The notes: a model not told the origin generated them from the letters alone. DNA of 51,478 bases from Tabrizicola soli (GCF_015999335.1 NZ_JAEACP010000028.1:1-51478), one strand, 5' to 3'; numbered from the stretch's first letter, positions 36,424 to 45,674 are shown. A program made the numbers and translations.

Positions 36424-39400
36424 TGATGTTGATGCCGGTTTGACCCCTGGGCTTCTCAAGGAAATCCTCCAGATCGTTCCCAGCGACCGGCGCACTTTTG
36501 CCGAGTATTTCGATTTTATCGACAAATCTGAAAGGATGAATGACGATCTTTTCTACTCTGCCTTGCTCGACCGTATCCAGACCAGCGACGACTGGTGCCG
36601 GTCTCTGGAGGCCGCCTTCCAGAAGTCCGCGCGTGAGAAGGAGCGGCAGCGCGCGCCTTCGATGAAGATCGGGAAATGGCTGCGGAACAATGTTCCCAGC
36701 TTCGGCTCAGCGCTGCCGGAAGGTGAAAGCGTTGCGGACGGGAAGATAGAAGAAATTCTGGCCACGATGACGCCGCTTCAACGCCAGGTCTTCGATCTGG
36801 CGGGCCGGTTTGGCGGCGGCAAAGGCAAGCACCAGGAGCCTGTGTTGGCGGATGCCGTTATGGACAATGAAGGCGTTGGTATGAAAAGGGAGCCGATGCC
36901 CGTGGCAGCGGAAAAATGCGGCGGGGGAGAGCCGACGTGGATGACGCTTCGCGACAGGCTTCGATCGGCGCTGGACGGGCTGACCGAGGCTGACACTGAT
37001 GCAGCCTCGGACATCTTGAACTTGGCCAAAGACCTTCAGGTCGCCTGTGCGGAGCATCAGCGCGAGGCCGCCGCCCGCGACAGGCTGCTGCTACAAGGAC
37101 GGCGCGCGACTCTGCTGGCCGCCCTTGACAGTCTCGCCGATCTTCCGGGCGGGGCCGACCTTCTGGCGAAGGTCGGCGCGGTCGACGACCCTGACATCCT
37201 TGACAGGGCCGAGGAGGCCGTCGCACCCCTGCTGGCGGCAGTTGCCGACTTGGACGTGGCTGCCGTGGCCCTTGCCGACGCGGCCGGGGCCGAGCGCGAT
37301 GCGCGGGCGGATCAGGGCCTCAGCCGTCCCGAAGTTCGGGCCGCGATGGACAGGCTTGACCGGACCGAAGCGGCCGAACAGACGGCCCGGAGCAGGCTGG
37401 AGGCAACCCTGCAAGATACGTTGCGGGTATTGGATTTCTCAAGGACACCGCCCGCCGAAATCCCCGCGGTCGAAGCGGAGGAACTCGTCGCTAAGCAGGA
37501 CGTTCAGGTCCGATTGCCGGAAGACACCGTGCCGGAAAGGCCAGAAGAACCGATAGCTGAAATCCTGCCCCGGCCGGAGCAGGAGCCCGCAGCCGAACCT
37601 CTGCTGCCCGAGGCACTGGCGGGAGGCACGCCGGAAGCGGAGGCCGAGGAGCTTGCCCGGCTCGCGGCGATCTTCGAAGACCCGCCGGAAAGTCCGGTCG
37701 AACCCGACCCTTCGGAGGCGGAGGTCGATCTGAAGGATGAGTCCGTGGCAGTCTGGACGGGCCGTAAATCGCTGGACGATCTTCTGGCGGATTACCTTGA
37801 CAGGGGCGAAGCCGCTCTGGCCTGGCACCTGGCCGATCTGGCCGAGGAGGCGGGGCACATTCCGCCGATCCCGCCGCTGCTGATCCGGGCGCTGGCCGCA
37901 GGTCCGGCGATCGCCGGTCCCTACGATCAGTCGACCCAGGCGATGGGCGAACTTCTTGCCGCCGCCATGTCGGCGCTGGAACGGGCGGAAGAGGCCGGAC
38001 CCGTCGCCAGCCAGCGGGCGCGTGGCATTGCGCTGGCCGCGCTCATCCGCCCGGCCTTGATGGCCCGCGACACCAATGCGCGCGACCTCCTGGCGAACCT
38101 GAGGCTTCCCGGCACCCTGTCGGGCTATGCAGGTGTTGTCGCCAGCCTGACGGGGCTGCGGCACGATCTTCAGCCCGGGATCGCGGAACTGGCGGCTTTG
38201 GCCGGGGTCGAGAAGCAGCGCCGTGTGCCACAGGCGCTTGCCGATATCCAGGATTGGCTCCCCCGCGCGCGAGCGGCTCAGGGTCCCCATGCGCCCTCCA
38301 ACACGATCCTGCACATCCTGCTTTCGGCAGGGCGTGATCTCGGCGGCCTGTTCGAGGCCGTGCTTCGCGACGATCTGCACGCCGTCGAGCACGGTCTGGA
38401 TTTTCTGCAACGGCTGGCTGGCGGTCGGGCCTTCGCGGAACAACTCATCTCTGCCGAGGAAAAGGCCCTCAACCGGCCTCGCAGCGATGCGATCCGCGGC
38501 ACCGCTCTGGACTGGATCTGCCGCAGGTTGCACGATGGCGCTGAACTGGTTCTCCGCTGGCGCACCGCCCGGCACGAGGACGGCATTGTCGACGACCGCC
38601 GCAAGGAGGACCTGCGGCGCCATGTCAGCGGCCTGCGCAAGGAACTGGAGCGGGTGGCGGGCGGCGCGGATGCCGACAGCGGGCTCGATGCCGCTGTGCA
38701 GCGTTGCGTGAATCGCGCGGTCCGGGACCTGATCACCATACTCGATGGTCAGGCCGGAAACACGGTGGCGATCCGCATCTCGGACGCACTGGACCTTGCT
38801 CTGCTGCGCCTGCCCGGCGACTGCCAGCCTTGCGCCCCCGACGACGACGCCTATGCCACCGAACGGATGCTTCAGCGCTCGCGGCTTCTGGCGGCGCTGT
38901 CGGCGCCCGAGACGGTGGCGGCGGATGAGGTCACGGCGCTGCGCCAACACCTTGCGGATCATGCGCTTCGGCCCGCCCGGCAGATCCTCGACCGGCTTCA
39001 GCGCGACGGCACGCTGTCCGAGGCGGAGCTTGCCGGTATGCGGCAAGAGCTGGAAGAGGCGCACCACGCCGCCGTTGCCCAGGCGGAAAGCAGGATCAGG
39101 TCGCTGCGCCACGAGATGGAACCTCTGCAAAGCATCGACCTCAGCACCTCGCAGGAAATCCAGCGCTGGCTGGACCGGCTGTCGCTGATTCTCGCCGCGC
39201 TGTCCCGCAGGCCCGAAGCCGGTCCGGTCCTGCCCATGCGCGACGGCCAGCGTGTACCCGACATTCCCGCCGATTTCCCGCAGCTTGCCGGAGTGCTGGA
39301 CGACGGGCGCCAGTTGCGCGATTCGGTGCGCGCGCAGATCATGCAGGAGCAGGAGGGGCGGCTGCGCAGCCTGGTCGACCGCTATCAGGCCGAGGGGCGG

Positions 39401-42283
39401 ACCGAACTGGCCGACCAGGCGGACCAGATCATTGCAACGTTGGGTGACAGGGATCTTCTGACCGTCGAAGACCTCCTGATCCGGTTGCAGAATGGTCAGA
39501 ACCCGGCGCTAAGCGATGAGGACGAGGAGGATCACTTTTCCCGCTTCTATCCCGGTTTCGTTTTGGCACTGAACTCGGCCGATGTGGGTGGCGGAAAGAT
39601 CCCGCCCGCCATCGACAGCGGCGGCATACTGGGGCCGCTGGATTTCTCGGTGCTGGACGAAGGTGAACGGAAACGCTCGGGGCAGCTGTTTGAGAACTGG
39701 CGCGCACTGAAGAATGCCATGAACCCCAATCGGACCGATCTGGGCCAGTCGCTGCGGCAGTTCATGGAACGGCTGGGTTTCACCTCGGTGGGCATCGAAC
39801 GGGAAACCGTTCTTTCGGCGCAGTTGCGCACCATGCGGATGCGCTGCGACGAGCTGACGGCGCAGCGCTGGTTCCTGCCGCCCGCTTTCGGCAGCGAAGC
39901 CCGCGGCAGTTATCCCGTGTTCCTGGCCAGCGGCAATATCGATGACGAGCAGGTGACGCGCGAACTGGCGAAGGTGGGACGTGACGCCCCCTGTATCCTC
40001 CTGGTGTTCGGCACCCTCACAAAGGCGCGGCGCGAGAATTTCGCCTTGGCCATGCGCCGCGCGAAACAGACCGTGCTGCTGATCGACGAGGCCCAGGTGC
40101 TTTTTCTGGCAATGGGCACCTCGTGGATGGAGCGGCTGTTCTCCTGCGGGGCACCTTTCGGCTATCTGCAACCTTATACGACCAGCGCGGGCAGGATTCC
40201 GGCCGAGATGTTCTTTGGACGCGAGGAAGAGATCGCCAATATCGAATCTGCCACGACGGATGGCTGTCTTGTATACGGCGGACGGCAACTCGGGAAATCC
40301 GCGCTGCTGCATCATGTGCGCAAGAGGTTCCACCAGCCCCTGACCGGGCGCCACGCCTATTACCTGAAGATCGATGAATACGGCGGTCAGGTGCAGGCGG
40401 CCGATCAGATCTGGTCGCTCATCCGGCGCGAACTCGCCTCGGACCAGATCCTGTCCCGCACGGCCGAGAATGCCGACGATATCCGTGACGGCATCCGCGA
40501 CTGGCTTGACCGGAGCGGCGAGCGCCGCATCCTGCTCTTGATCGACGAGGCCGACATGTTCCTGGCCTCCGAGGTTCGCAGTGGATTTCCGAACCTCAAC
40601 CGCCTCAAGGACATGATGGAAAGCTCGGCGCGGCGCTTCAAGGTGGTCTTCGCCGGGTTGCATAACGTCCAGCGGATGGCAAAGGCGCCGAACTCCCCGC
40701 TTGTCCATCTGGGGAAGCCGATCTGCATCGGGCCGATGAACACCACCAGCAAAAGCAGCCTCCAGGCCCGCCGCCTGGTGACCGAGCCGATGCGGGCGGC
40801 CGGCTTCGCTTATGCCTCGCCCGATTTGGTCCAGGCAGTGCTGACGCGAGTGAACTATTATCCCTCGCTGGTGCAGGTGTTCTGCAAGGCCCTGCTGGAA
40901 GGCATCTCGAACCAGCCGAGGCCGCGGGGGCAGGGGCCGCGTTGGGTGCTGGAGAAGGACAACCTCTTCGGGAGCAACGAGGACATCAACGACCAGATCC
41001 GCGAGCGCTTCCAGTGGACGCTGAATCTGGACCCCCGCTACGAGCTGATCGCCAAGGTGCTGGCGCTGTATCGGCTTGACAGTGCCGAGCGCGACGGTGG
41101 TGCCATGGCGCCCCAGGCCATCACCAGGGAGGTGGAGGGCTTCTGGCCGCGCGGTTTCGAGAGGCTGCCGCCAGAGGATTTCCGTGCCTTCCTGGACGAG
41201 ATGGTCGACCTTGGTGTTCTGATACGGCTGGGGCCGGGTATGGGCACCTATGGATTGCGTGGAGCGCAGGTGGCCCAGATGCTGGGCCAACGCGAGCAAC
41301 TGGAGCATGAGATCCTCCAGATTGCCGAAAAGGAACCGAGGGTCGACTATGACGCCAGCTTCTACCATCGCCGCTCACGCCCCGATCAGTCGGATCGCCG
41401 GTCGCCGCTCTCGGACAATGCCCTGCAGAAGCTGTTCGATACCGATTTGCCTGGGCTCCGCTTCCTCGCGGCGCCTCCGGGCATCTGGGGAACCGATGTG
41501 GCACGGGCCGTGGCCGAACTGGCCGAGGGCTGGCAGGACAAGAAGGGGCTTCTGGCCGGCACTATGCTGACAGGAGCCGAGGATGAACTCCGTCGGCAGG
41601 TTGAGCGTGGAAACGGGCGGCGGGTGCTGGTGATCCCGGCAGGTAGCAAGGGCGCATCCAAATGGGCTGCCTGGCTGGCTGAGCGCGACCAGGTTCGACA
41701 GGGTAATGTGCTTCCCGTATTCGTCGGGTCGCATGAGCAGATTGCCCAGGTCCGGCCCACGGTCGGGTCGGGTATCCCTGCCCAGGTGTTCCACGCTCGA
41801 CCGTGGGAGCGGAACATGTTGCGGGCATGGCTGGTGGAAGCGGGGCTTCAGGCGCTGGACACCGCCGAATGCCGTGATGCGCTGCTTGAGATTTCAGGTG
41901 GCTCGCCCTTCCTGCTGGGCGAGTTGCGCCCTCAATTGGAAGCACTGGTGTCGGGGCGGCGCAGTGAAGGTATCGGGGATACCATTCGCCAGATGGGCGG
42001 GGACTTCGACCTTAAACCCGCCGAAGCCGGCCTGCCCGCAAGCTTGGTGCCGGAATTCTGCACCGCAGTGGAGCTGCTGCAGCTGGGCGAGGAGCGGAGC
42101 GTTCTGGTTGAGTTGCTGGTCGGGGAAGGAAACGCCGACGCAGACCAGGACCTGAGGCTCATGGAGCGGCTGGGTTTGTTCCACCGGCCCGACCCGCAGC
42201 GCCCGGAGTGGATAGCCTGTTCTGCCTTGGGCGCGTTGGTGTTCAAGGCCTGCGAGCGGCCGGTCAGGGGTGGCGGGCGCTGA
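36350..42283 (+). CDS. Giant P-loop ATPase of unknown function (1977 residues)
   Basis: Residues 20-100 (WRDDVDAGLTPGLLKEILQI, ERMNDDLFYSALLDRI) form a compact helical domain, possibly an adaptor. Residues 170-1150 are largely helical with an acidic, Pro/Glu-rich linker near 385-460. The C-terminal third holds the NTPase: FFGREEEIANIESA, Walker A GGRQLGKS (1310-1317, K1316), Walker B ILLLIDEADMF (D1399, E1400), then winged-helix-like and helical repeats. A second DEA motif (VLLIDEAQVLF, D1246) lies before the P-loop. The domain order suggests a STAND/AAA sensor-type ATPase. The GTG at 36350 has GAAGGGG 6 bases upstream; TGATG couples it to the HEPN gene. No named family recognised. Confidence 0.8.
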   Translation: MVVARHGVQSVAGQRDWEVCLNWRDDVDAGLTPGLLKEILQIVPSDRRTFAEYFDFIDKSERMNDDLFYSALLDRIQTSDDWCRSLEAAFQKSAREKERQRAPSMKIGKWLRNNVPSFGSALPEGESVADGKIEEILATMTPLQRQVFDLAGRFGGGKGKHQEPVLADAVMDNEGVGMKREPMPVAAEKCGGGEPTWMTLRDRLRSALDGLTEADTDAASDILNLAKDLQVACAEHQREAAARDRLLLQGRRATLLAALDSLADLPGGADLLAKVGAVDDPDILDRAEEAVAPLLAAVADLDVAAVALADAAGAERDARADQGLSRPEVRAAMDRLDRTEAAEQTARSRLEATLQDTLRVLDFSRTPPAEIPAVEAEELVAKQDVQVRLPEDTVPERPEEPIAEILPRPEQEPAAEPLLPEALAGGTPEAEAEELARLAAIFEDPPESPVEPDPSEAEVDLKDESVAVWTGRKSLDDLLADYLDRGEAALAWHLADLAEEAGHIPPIPPLLIRALAAGPAIAGPYDQSTQAMGELLAAAMSALERAEEAGPVASQRARGIALAALIRPALMARDTNARDLLANLRLPGTLSGYAGVVASLTGLRHDLQPGIAELAALAGVEKQRRVPQALADIQDWLPRARAAQGPHAPSNTILHILLSAGRDLGGLFEAVLRDDLHAVEHGLDFLQRLAGGRAFAEQLISAEEKALNRPRSDAIRGTALDWICRRLHDGAELVLRWRTARHEDGIVDDRRKEDLRRHVSGLRKELERVAGGADADSGLDAAVQRCVNRAVRDLITILDGQAGNTVAIRISDALDLALLRLPGDCQPCAPDDDAYATERMLQRSRLLAALSAPETVAADEVTALRQHLADHALRPARQILDRLQRDGTLSEAELAGMRQELEEAHHAAVAQAESRIRSLRHEMEPLQSIDLSTSQEIQRWLDRLSLILAALSRRPEAGPVLPMRDGQRVPDIPADFPQLAGVLDDGRQLRDSVRAQIMQEQEGRLRSLVDRYQAEGRTELADQADQIIATLGDRDLLTVEDLLIRLQNGQNPALSDEDEEDHFSRFYPGFVLALNSADVGGGKIPPAIDSGGILGPLDFSVLDEGERKRSGQLFENWRALKNAMNPNRTDLGQSLRQFMERLGFTSVGIERETVLSAQLRTMRMRCDELTAQRWFLPPAFGSEARGSYPVFLASGNIDDEQVTRELAKVGRDAPCILLVFGTLTKARRENFALAMRRAKQTVLLIDEAQVLFLAMGTSWMERLFSCGAPFGYLQPYTTSAGRIPAEMFFGREEEIANIESATTDGCLVYGGRQLGKSALLHHVRKRFHQPLTGRHAYYLKIDEYGGQVQAADQIWSLIRRELASDQILSRTAENADDIRDGIRDWLDRSGERRILLLIDEADMFLASEVRSGFPNLNRLKDMMESSARRFKVVFAGLHNVQRMAKAPNSPLVHLGKPICIGPMNTTSKSSLQARRLVTEPMRAAGFAYASPDLVQAVLTRVNYYPSLVQVFCKALLEGISNQPRPRGQGPRWVLEKDNLFGSNEDINDQIRERFQWTLNLDPRYELIAKVLALYRLDSAERDGGAMAPQAITREVEGFWPRGFERLPPEDFRAFLDEMVDLGVLIRLGPGMGTYGLRGAQVAQMLGQREQLEHEILQIAEKEPRVDYDASFYHRRSRPDQSDRRSPLSDNALQKLFDTDLPGLRFLAAPPGIWGTDVARAVAELAEGWQDKKGLLAGTMLTGAEDELRRQVERGNGRRVLVIPAGSKGASKWAAWLAERDQVRQGNVLPVFVGSHEQIAQVRPTVGSGIPAQVFHARPWERNMLRAWLVEAGLQALDTAECRDALLEISGGSPFLLGELRPQLEALVSGRRSEGIGDTIRQMGGDFDLKPAEAGLPASLVPEFCTAVELLQLGEERSVLVELLVGEGNADADQDLRLMERLGLFHRPDPQRPEWIACSALGALVFKACERPVRGGGR

Positions 42284-43311
42284 TGTCCGTTTCGGTGCCG
42301 GAAATCTGGGCGTTGCCTGCGCCGGGTCAGTTTCTGGCTGAGGCCGAGGCGGCGGCCCTCAGGGGCGGGGCGGTCCTTGCGCTGGATGCCTCTACCCCGC
42401 GTGGCCTTGCGGCGGAACTCTCACGCCGGTTCCAGAGCAGCCACAGCGCCCACCGGCTTCAGCCGCAGTCCGGGATTCCGCCGTTGCCTGCGCTGGCGGA
42501 TCTGGTCGGTTGCGAGGGCGGGCTCGGGGTCCTTGTGGCGGCTGCCGACCAAGTGGTGATCGTCGAGGGTGACGATCTGCCCTTCGCCGATCTCGAGGCG
42601 TGGAAGATCTTCCTGCACCGCTTCGGCCGGGAACGGGCGCAGGTGGGAAATGGTCTGGCGATCCTGTTCCTCGGCCCGGCGGGCTTCGGCGCCGAAGGCC
42701 TCGGGCGGATCGAATGGACGGGACGGATGAGGCGACTGGATGCGATGATCTGGGCCGAGTTCCATGTGCCGTCTGGTCGCTCGGGCCTGTTCCAAGATCT
42801 TGCAGTGAATCTGGCCGCCGAGTTGTGTGGCTGGCGGCTGGACCTCATCGCCGATCTGGTCACCCAGCGCGAGGAGGACATCCTGTCGCCCCTCGGCTGG
42901 CTCCGCCGGAATGCCGATCGGCGCCAGGATTTCGAGGTAAACTATGGCACCCGTGGTTTTTACTGCCCGGTGCATCTGCTATTTTCGGGCCAGATGAAAG
43001 AAATCGAACTGCGGATATGGCGGGCGCAGCTGTCGGCGTTGTTTCCCTGGATCGAGGAGCATCGGTTGCGGATCATCGACCGTTATCGCAAGTTCCTGCG
43101 CATCGACGACCACCTACGCAAACTGCAGGTGAACGACGTGGAAAATATCGAGCTGGGTGCTCTGAGATTTCAATTGCGCCCGTATCTTCCCCGCAACGAG
43201 CTTGAACATATCGAGGCGTTGGCGTCGATGCGCAACGACCTTGCCCACCGCAAACCCGTGGACCCGCAGAAGTTCAGGCGCGCGCTGGAGATTTCCGATA
43301 CGTTACGTTAG
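42283..43311 (+). CDS. Terminal operon protein with C-terminal HEPN-like RX4H motif
   Basis: A 342-residue protein. The first 200 residues look like an alpha/beta domain without a visible P-loop (GGAVLALDASTPRGLAAELS; LGVLVAAADQVVIVEGDD). The last about 100 are helical and contain IEALASMRNDLAHRKPVD, with R317 and H322 spaced as in the RX4-6H active site of HEPN ribonucleases, preceded by a helix (ELEHIEALAS) as usual for that fold. HEPN domains cut RNA in many toxin and abortive-infection systems. The start overlaps the ATPase stop (TGATG), so they are cotranslated. The RNase role is inferred from one motif. Confidence 0.7.
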   Translation: MSVSVPEIWALPAPGQFLAEAEAAALRGGAVLALDASTPRGLAAELSRRFQSSHSAHRLQPQSGIPPLPALADLVGCEGGLGVLVAAADQVVIVEGDDLPFADLEAWKIFLHRFGRERAQVGNGLAILFLGPAGFGAEGLGRIEWTGRMRRLDAMIWAEFHVPSGRSGLFQDLAVNLAAELCGWRLDLIADLVTQREEDILSPLGWLRRNADRRQDFEVNYGTRGFYCPVHLLFSGQMKEIELRIWRAQLSALFPWIEEHRLRIIDRYRKFLRIDDHLRKLQVNDVENIELGALRFQLRPYLPRNELEHIEALASMRNDLAHRKPVDPQKFRRALEISDTLR

Positions 43312-43718
43312 ACGCTGCGAGACAGGTCGACAACTGCTGCGCCGGTCACAGTCAACCGCTTTCGCCGCGGGAAAGGCTCAGATTGGCGTCAAAAGGCTGA
43401 AGCCAAGATCGCGATCTTCGCATATTACGAAATCTATGCCGAAATAGGGTATGGATAAACTTTATTCTGTCTCATTTCGAATACGCTGCGAGTCAAACGT
43501 TGCACGGCTATTCTACTCTAGGAGCAATGCCAAGAAGAGTTCGGCGACGACGAAGCAGTTACTGGCCGGTGCATCTTATACTCTGCCCATGTAGCGTACT
43601 GATGTTGCGCTTTCCGAGCAAGACCTACGACATCCTGTTCCCGCGCCCGTTCGATGTGGGGAAGGTTGGGCATCTTCAGACGGGGCAGGTCAGCTCGGGT
43701 AGGTTACGGCGGTAGCTT

Positions 43719-43820
43719 GCCTCCGCAACCAGTTTTATACAACGTTCTCAAGACGTTACGAGCCGCCCCACAGGGCGGCTTTTTGCGTTCCACCACGCAG
43801 GTCAACAATAGGTCAACAAA
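43719..43820 (+). repeat. att-like block B, diverged copy of block A
   Basis: GCCTCCGCAACCA (43719-43731), hairpin with T-run, TTTTGCGTT (43781-43789), GTCAACA (43801-43807) and GGTCAACA (43811-43818). The order and spacing equal block A at 5041-5140, and the intervening bases also align (AAC-TT-TCA-GTTA-CCG at matching positions). Same orientation, 38.7 kb apart. Confidence 0.5.
43762..43784 (+). terminator. Rho-independent terminator
   Basis: GCCGCCC (43762-43768), loop CACA, GGGCGGC (43773-43779), then TTTTT. It is the first strong terminator after the large operon, 450 bases beyond its last stop, and may be where that transcript ends. Confidence 0.8.
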
Positions 43821-44223
43821 CGGACGGATTCCGCGTGCAAGATCAGCGCGATAGTGGGTCCGCAGGACGCAGACCGCGCGAAAACTGCAGTAGAGCGCGC
43901 TCGACCGGTTTACGGGTAGTAACCCACAGGTTCTCCGTCACTGCCAGATCATCACGTCGCCAAAGAACTCAATGGCGGCTCCGGTGACCGAAGCAACCGG
44001 ACAAGAATCCTCCACACGACATCTTGAAACCAAACGGCCCCCACCCCAGAATAGGCGGTATATCCATGGTTGCCATGGCGGGGGACGTGAAGCTGGACCT
44101 GTCCATGCGGATCGCCCGCCACGGTGACCTCGCCGAAGTGGCGTTTGCTGCCGAGGTGTCTGTCGTCGCGGCCCAGCCGTGCGCAGTGGATGGGTGCCCG
44201 TCAACGGTCGGGGCTGTACGAAT

Positions 44224-44240
44224 GGGGGACCCGAACGGAG
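44224..44240 (+). repeat. 17-base repeat upstream of RT (partner 45564-45580)
   Basis: GGGGGACCCGAACGGAG just before the RT start; GGGGGACCTAAACGGGG occurs 53 bases after the RT stop. They match at 14 of 17 bases in the same orientation. They may be the borders of an RT cassette or parts of its RNA. Confidence 0.4.
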
Positions 44241-44245
44241 AACAT

Positions 44246-45511
44246 ATGAGAAGTCTATTTGAAGAGGTTCGAAGCGAGCAGAATGTCTTTGCCGCCTGGA
44301 GGCACGTTAAGCGAAGCGCTTTGACCTCCGGGAATACTGAAATCAAGGGCCAGGCTGCTGAGTTCGAACATGAACATCAGAAGCACCTCAGAAGACTGAT
44401 TACCCAACTCAGGGAAGGCCGTTTTAAGTTCGACCCGGTCAAGGGTGTACTGAAGGACAAGAAGAAGAGGCTTTCGCAAGGCAAAGACCCGCGACCTATC
44501 GCCATTGCCACCTTACAGAACCGGGTAGTTCAAAGGGCAATCCTTCAGGTGTTGCAGCCTCGGGCTCTACTCGAGCCCAAAGACCCTGATTCCCGATCGG
44601 ATACGAAGATTGATGACCGCCTCGGCAAGATCAACGACGTGAACCATTCCAAGTACGGCGTCGGGGGCCTTATGAACCCCTACGGCGGTGTTCGCCCGGC
44701 AATCAGGTCGATCAGAGAGGCGATCGATGGTGGTGCGAAGTATTTCTACCAGTCGGATATCCGATCGTTCTTCACGAAGATTCCCACTGGCACCGTGGTG
44801 GATTTTGTTCGCCGTGAGACACAGGATGACGCTCTGTCTGACCTGTTTGCGGCGGCACTGGAAGTTCACCTTGCCAATCCTGAAGAGCTCGAGGGCTACA
44901 CCCAACTGTTCCCGAAGGGCGGGATCGGTGTTGCTCAAGGGTCGTCACTTTCAGCATTCGCAGGAAACGTGCTGCTCTACGACATGGATCATGCTCTGAA
45001 CGATAAGGGTGTGACCGCGATCCGCTACATTGACGACATACTAATGGTATCCCCAAACGAAGCGGACCTAGAAGCCGCAATCAGTTGTGCTGAAAAAACG
45101 CTGATCAGCTTTGGTTTTGGACTGTACAACGCCTCGGATGGTTCGGGAAAAGCCGATCGTGGGGAGTGCGCCAACTCGATTACCTTTCTTGGTTGCACGA
45201 TCCAGCCAAACCGCTGCGTGCCTAGTAAGCAATCGGTGCAGAACATGCGAAACAGCGTGACAGAGGCCCTTTCCAACTCGAAGGCAGCCATTCGGGAAGC
45301 AATTCGTAAGGGCGGAGGCCTCGATATAAAGTTATCCCAGAGCGCTATTCTGGACGCTATTGGTAGGCGACTCTATGGAGGGCAAAAGGCGTTTGCGTTC
45401 TGCACCGATTTACAGCCGTTCCAGCAGCTGGACGATCATGTCGCCACCCATATCCTCGACTATCAGGAATTCGTGCGGCGCAGCCTGAAAGGCAAAAGCG
45501 CTGAAATTTAG
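44246..45511 (+). CDS. Reverse transcriptase (RNA-directed DNA polymerase)
   Basis: A 421-residue protein from ATG 44246 (GGAG 9 bases upstream). RT blocks: KDPRPIAIATLQNRVVQRAI (group II-like RT1/2), YFYQSDIRSFFTKIP with D171 (motif A), GGIGVAQGSSLSAFAGNVLL (motif B), IRYIDDILMVSP with YIDD 261-264 (motif C), ITFLGCTIQP (motif D/E). The catalytic Asp triad is complete. No maturase X or endonuclease domain follows, and no DGR template or variable repeat was recognised. A stand-alone RT in a defence island is most like the UG/DRT or Abi-RT groups; the subclass is not determined. An in-frame start up to 220 bases earlier is possible. Confidence 0.85.
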   Translation: MRSLFEEVRSEQNVFAAWRHVKRSALTSGNTEIKGQAAEFEHEHQKHLRRLITQLREGRFKFDPVKGVLKDKKKRLSQGKDPRPIAIATLQNRVVQRAILQVLQPRALLEPKDPDSRSDTKIDDRLGKINDVNHSKYGVGGLMNPYGGVRPAIRSIREAIDGGAKYFYQSDIRSFFTKIPTGTVVDFVRRETQDDALSDLFAAALEVHLANPEELEGYTQLFPKGGIGVAQGSSLSAFAGNVLLYDMDHALNDKGVTAIRYIDDILMVSPNEADLEAAISCAEKTLISFGFGLYNASDGSGKADRGECANSITFLGCTIQPNRCVPSKQSVQNMRNSVTEALSNSKAAIREAIRKGGGLDIKLSQSAILDAIGRRLYGGQKAFAFCTDLQPFQQLDDHVATHILDYQEFVRRSLKGKSAEI

Positions 45512-45674
45512 ATGCTGGTGTACGGCATACCGTCCACGAGAGCTTTGTTTGCTGCCCATGGACGGGGGACCTAAACGGGGCAAGGCTCATCTCCTGGCTG
45601 CGTGTGCCATTCAGGAGGATTGGCTGTATCGCGCGCCGCACACCCATCTAAGAAATCGCGGTGCGGTTCGGGCC

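Larger units (their letters stand above)
43312..44245. other. 934-bp gene-poor region between the large operon and the RT gene
   Basis: Contains att-like block B with a terminator (43719-43820). A short stretch around 43400-43455 reads KAEAKIAIFAYYE and may be a transposase relic. There is an unassigned region 43830-44245 just upstream of the RT. In part of it (44066-44245) the plus strand is open and in frame with the RT (VAMAGDVKLDLSMRIARHG), so it could be an N-terminal extension or a structured RNA. No tRNA could be folded. Confidence 0.4.

Noticed and set aside
43398-43455. Stretch reading KAEAKIAIFAYYE, resembling the end of an IS3 transposase
   Set aside because: Too short and followed by a stop; noted only as a possible relic.
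43969-44346. Minus-strand frame upstream of the RT considered as a DGR target protein or variable repeat
   Set aside because: No matching template repeat with adenine-specific differences was found and the sequence lacks C-type lectin or FGE motifs.
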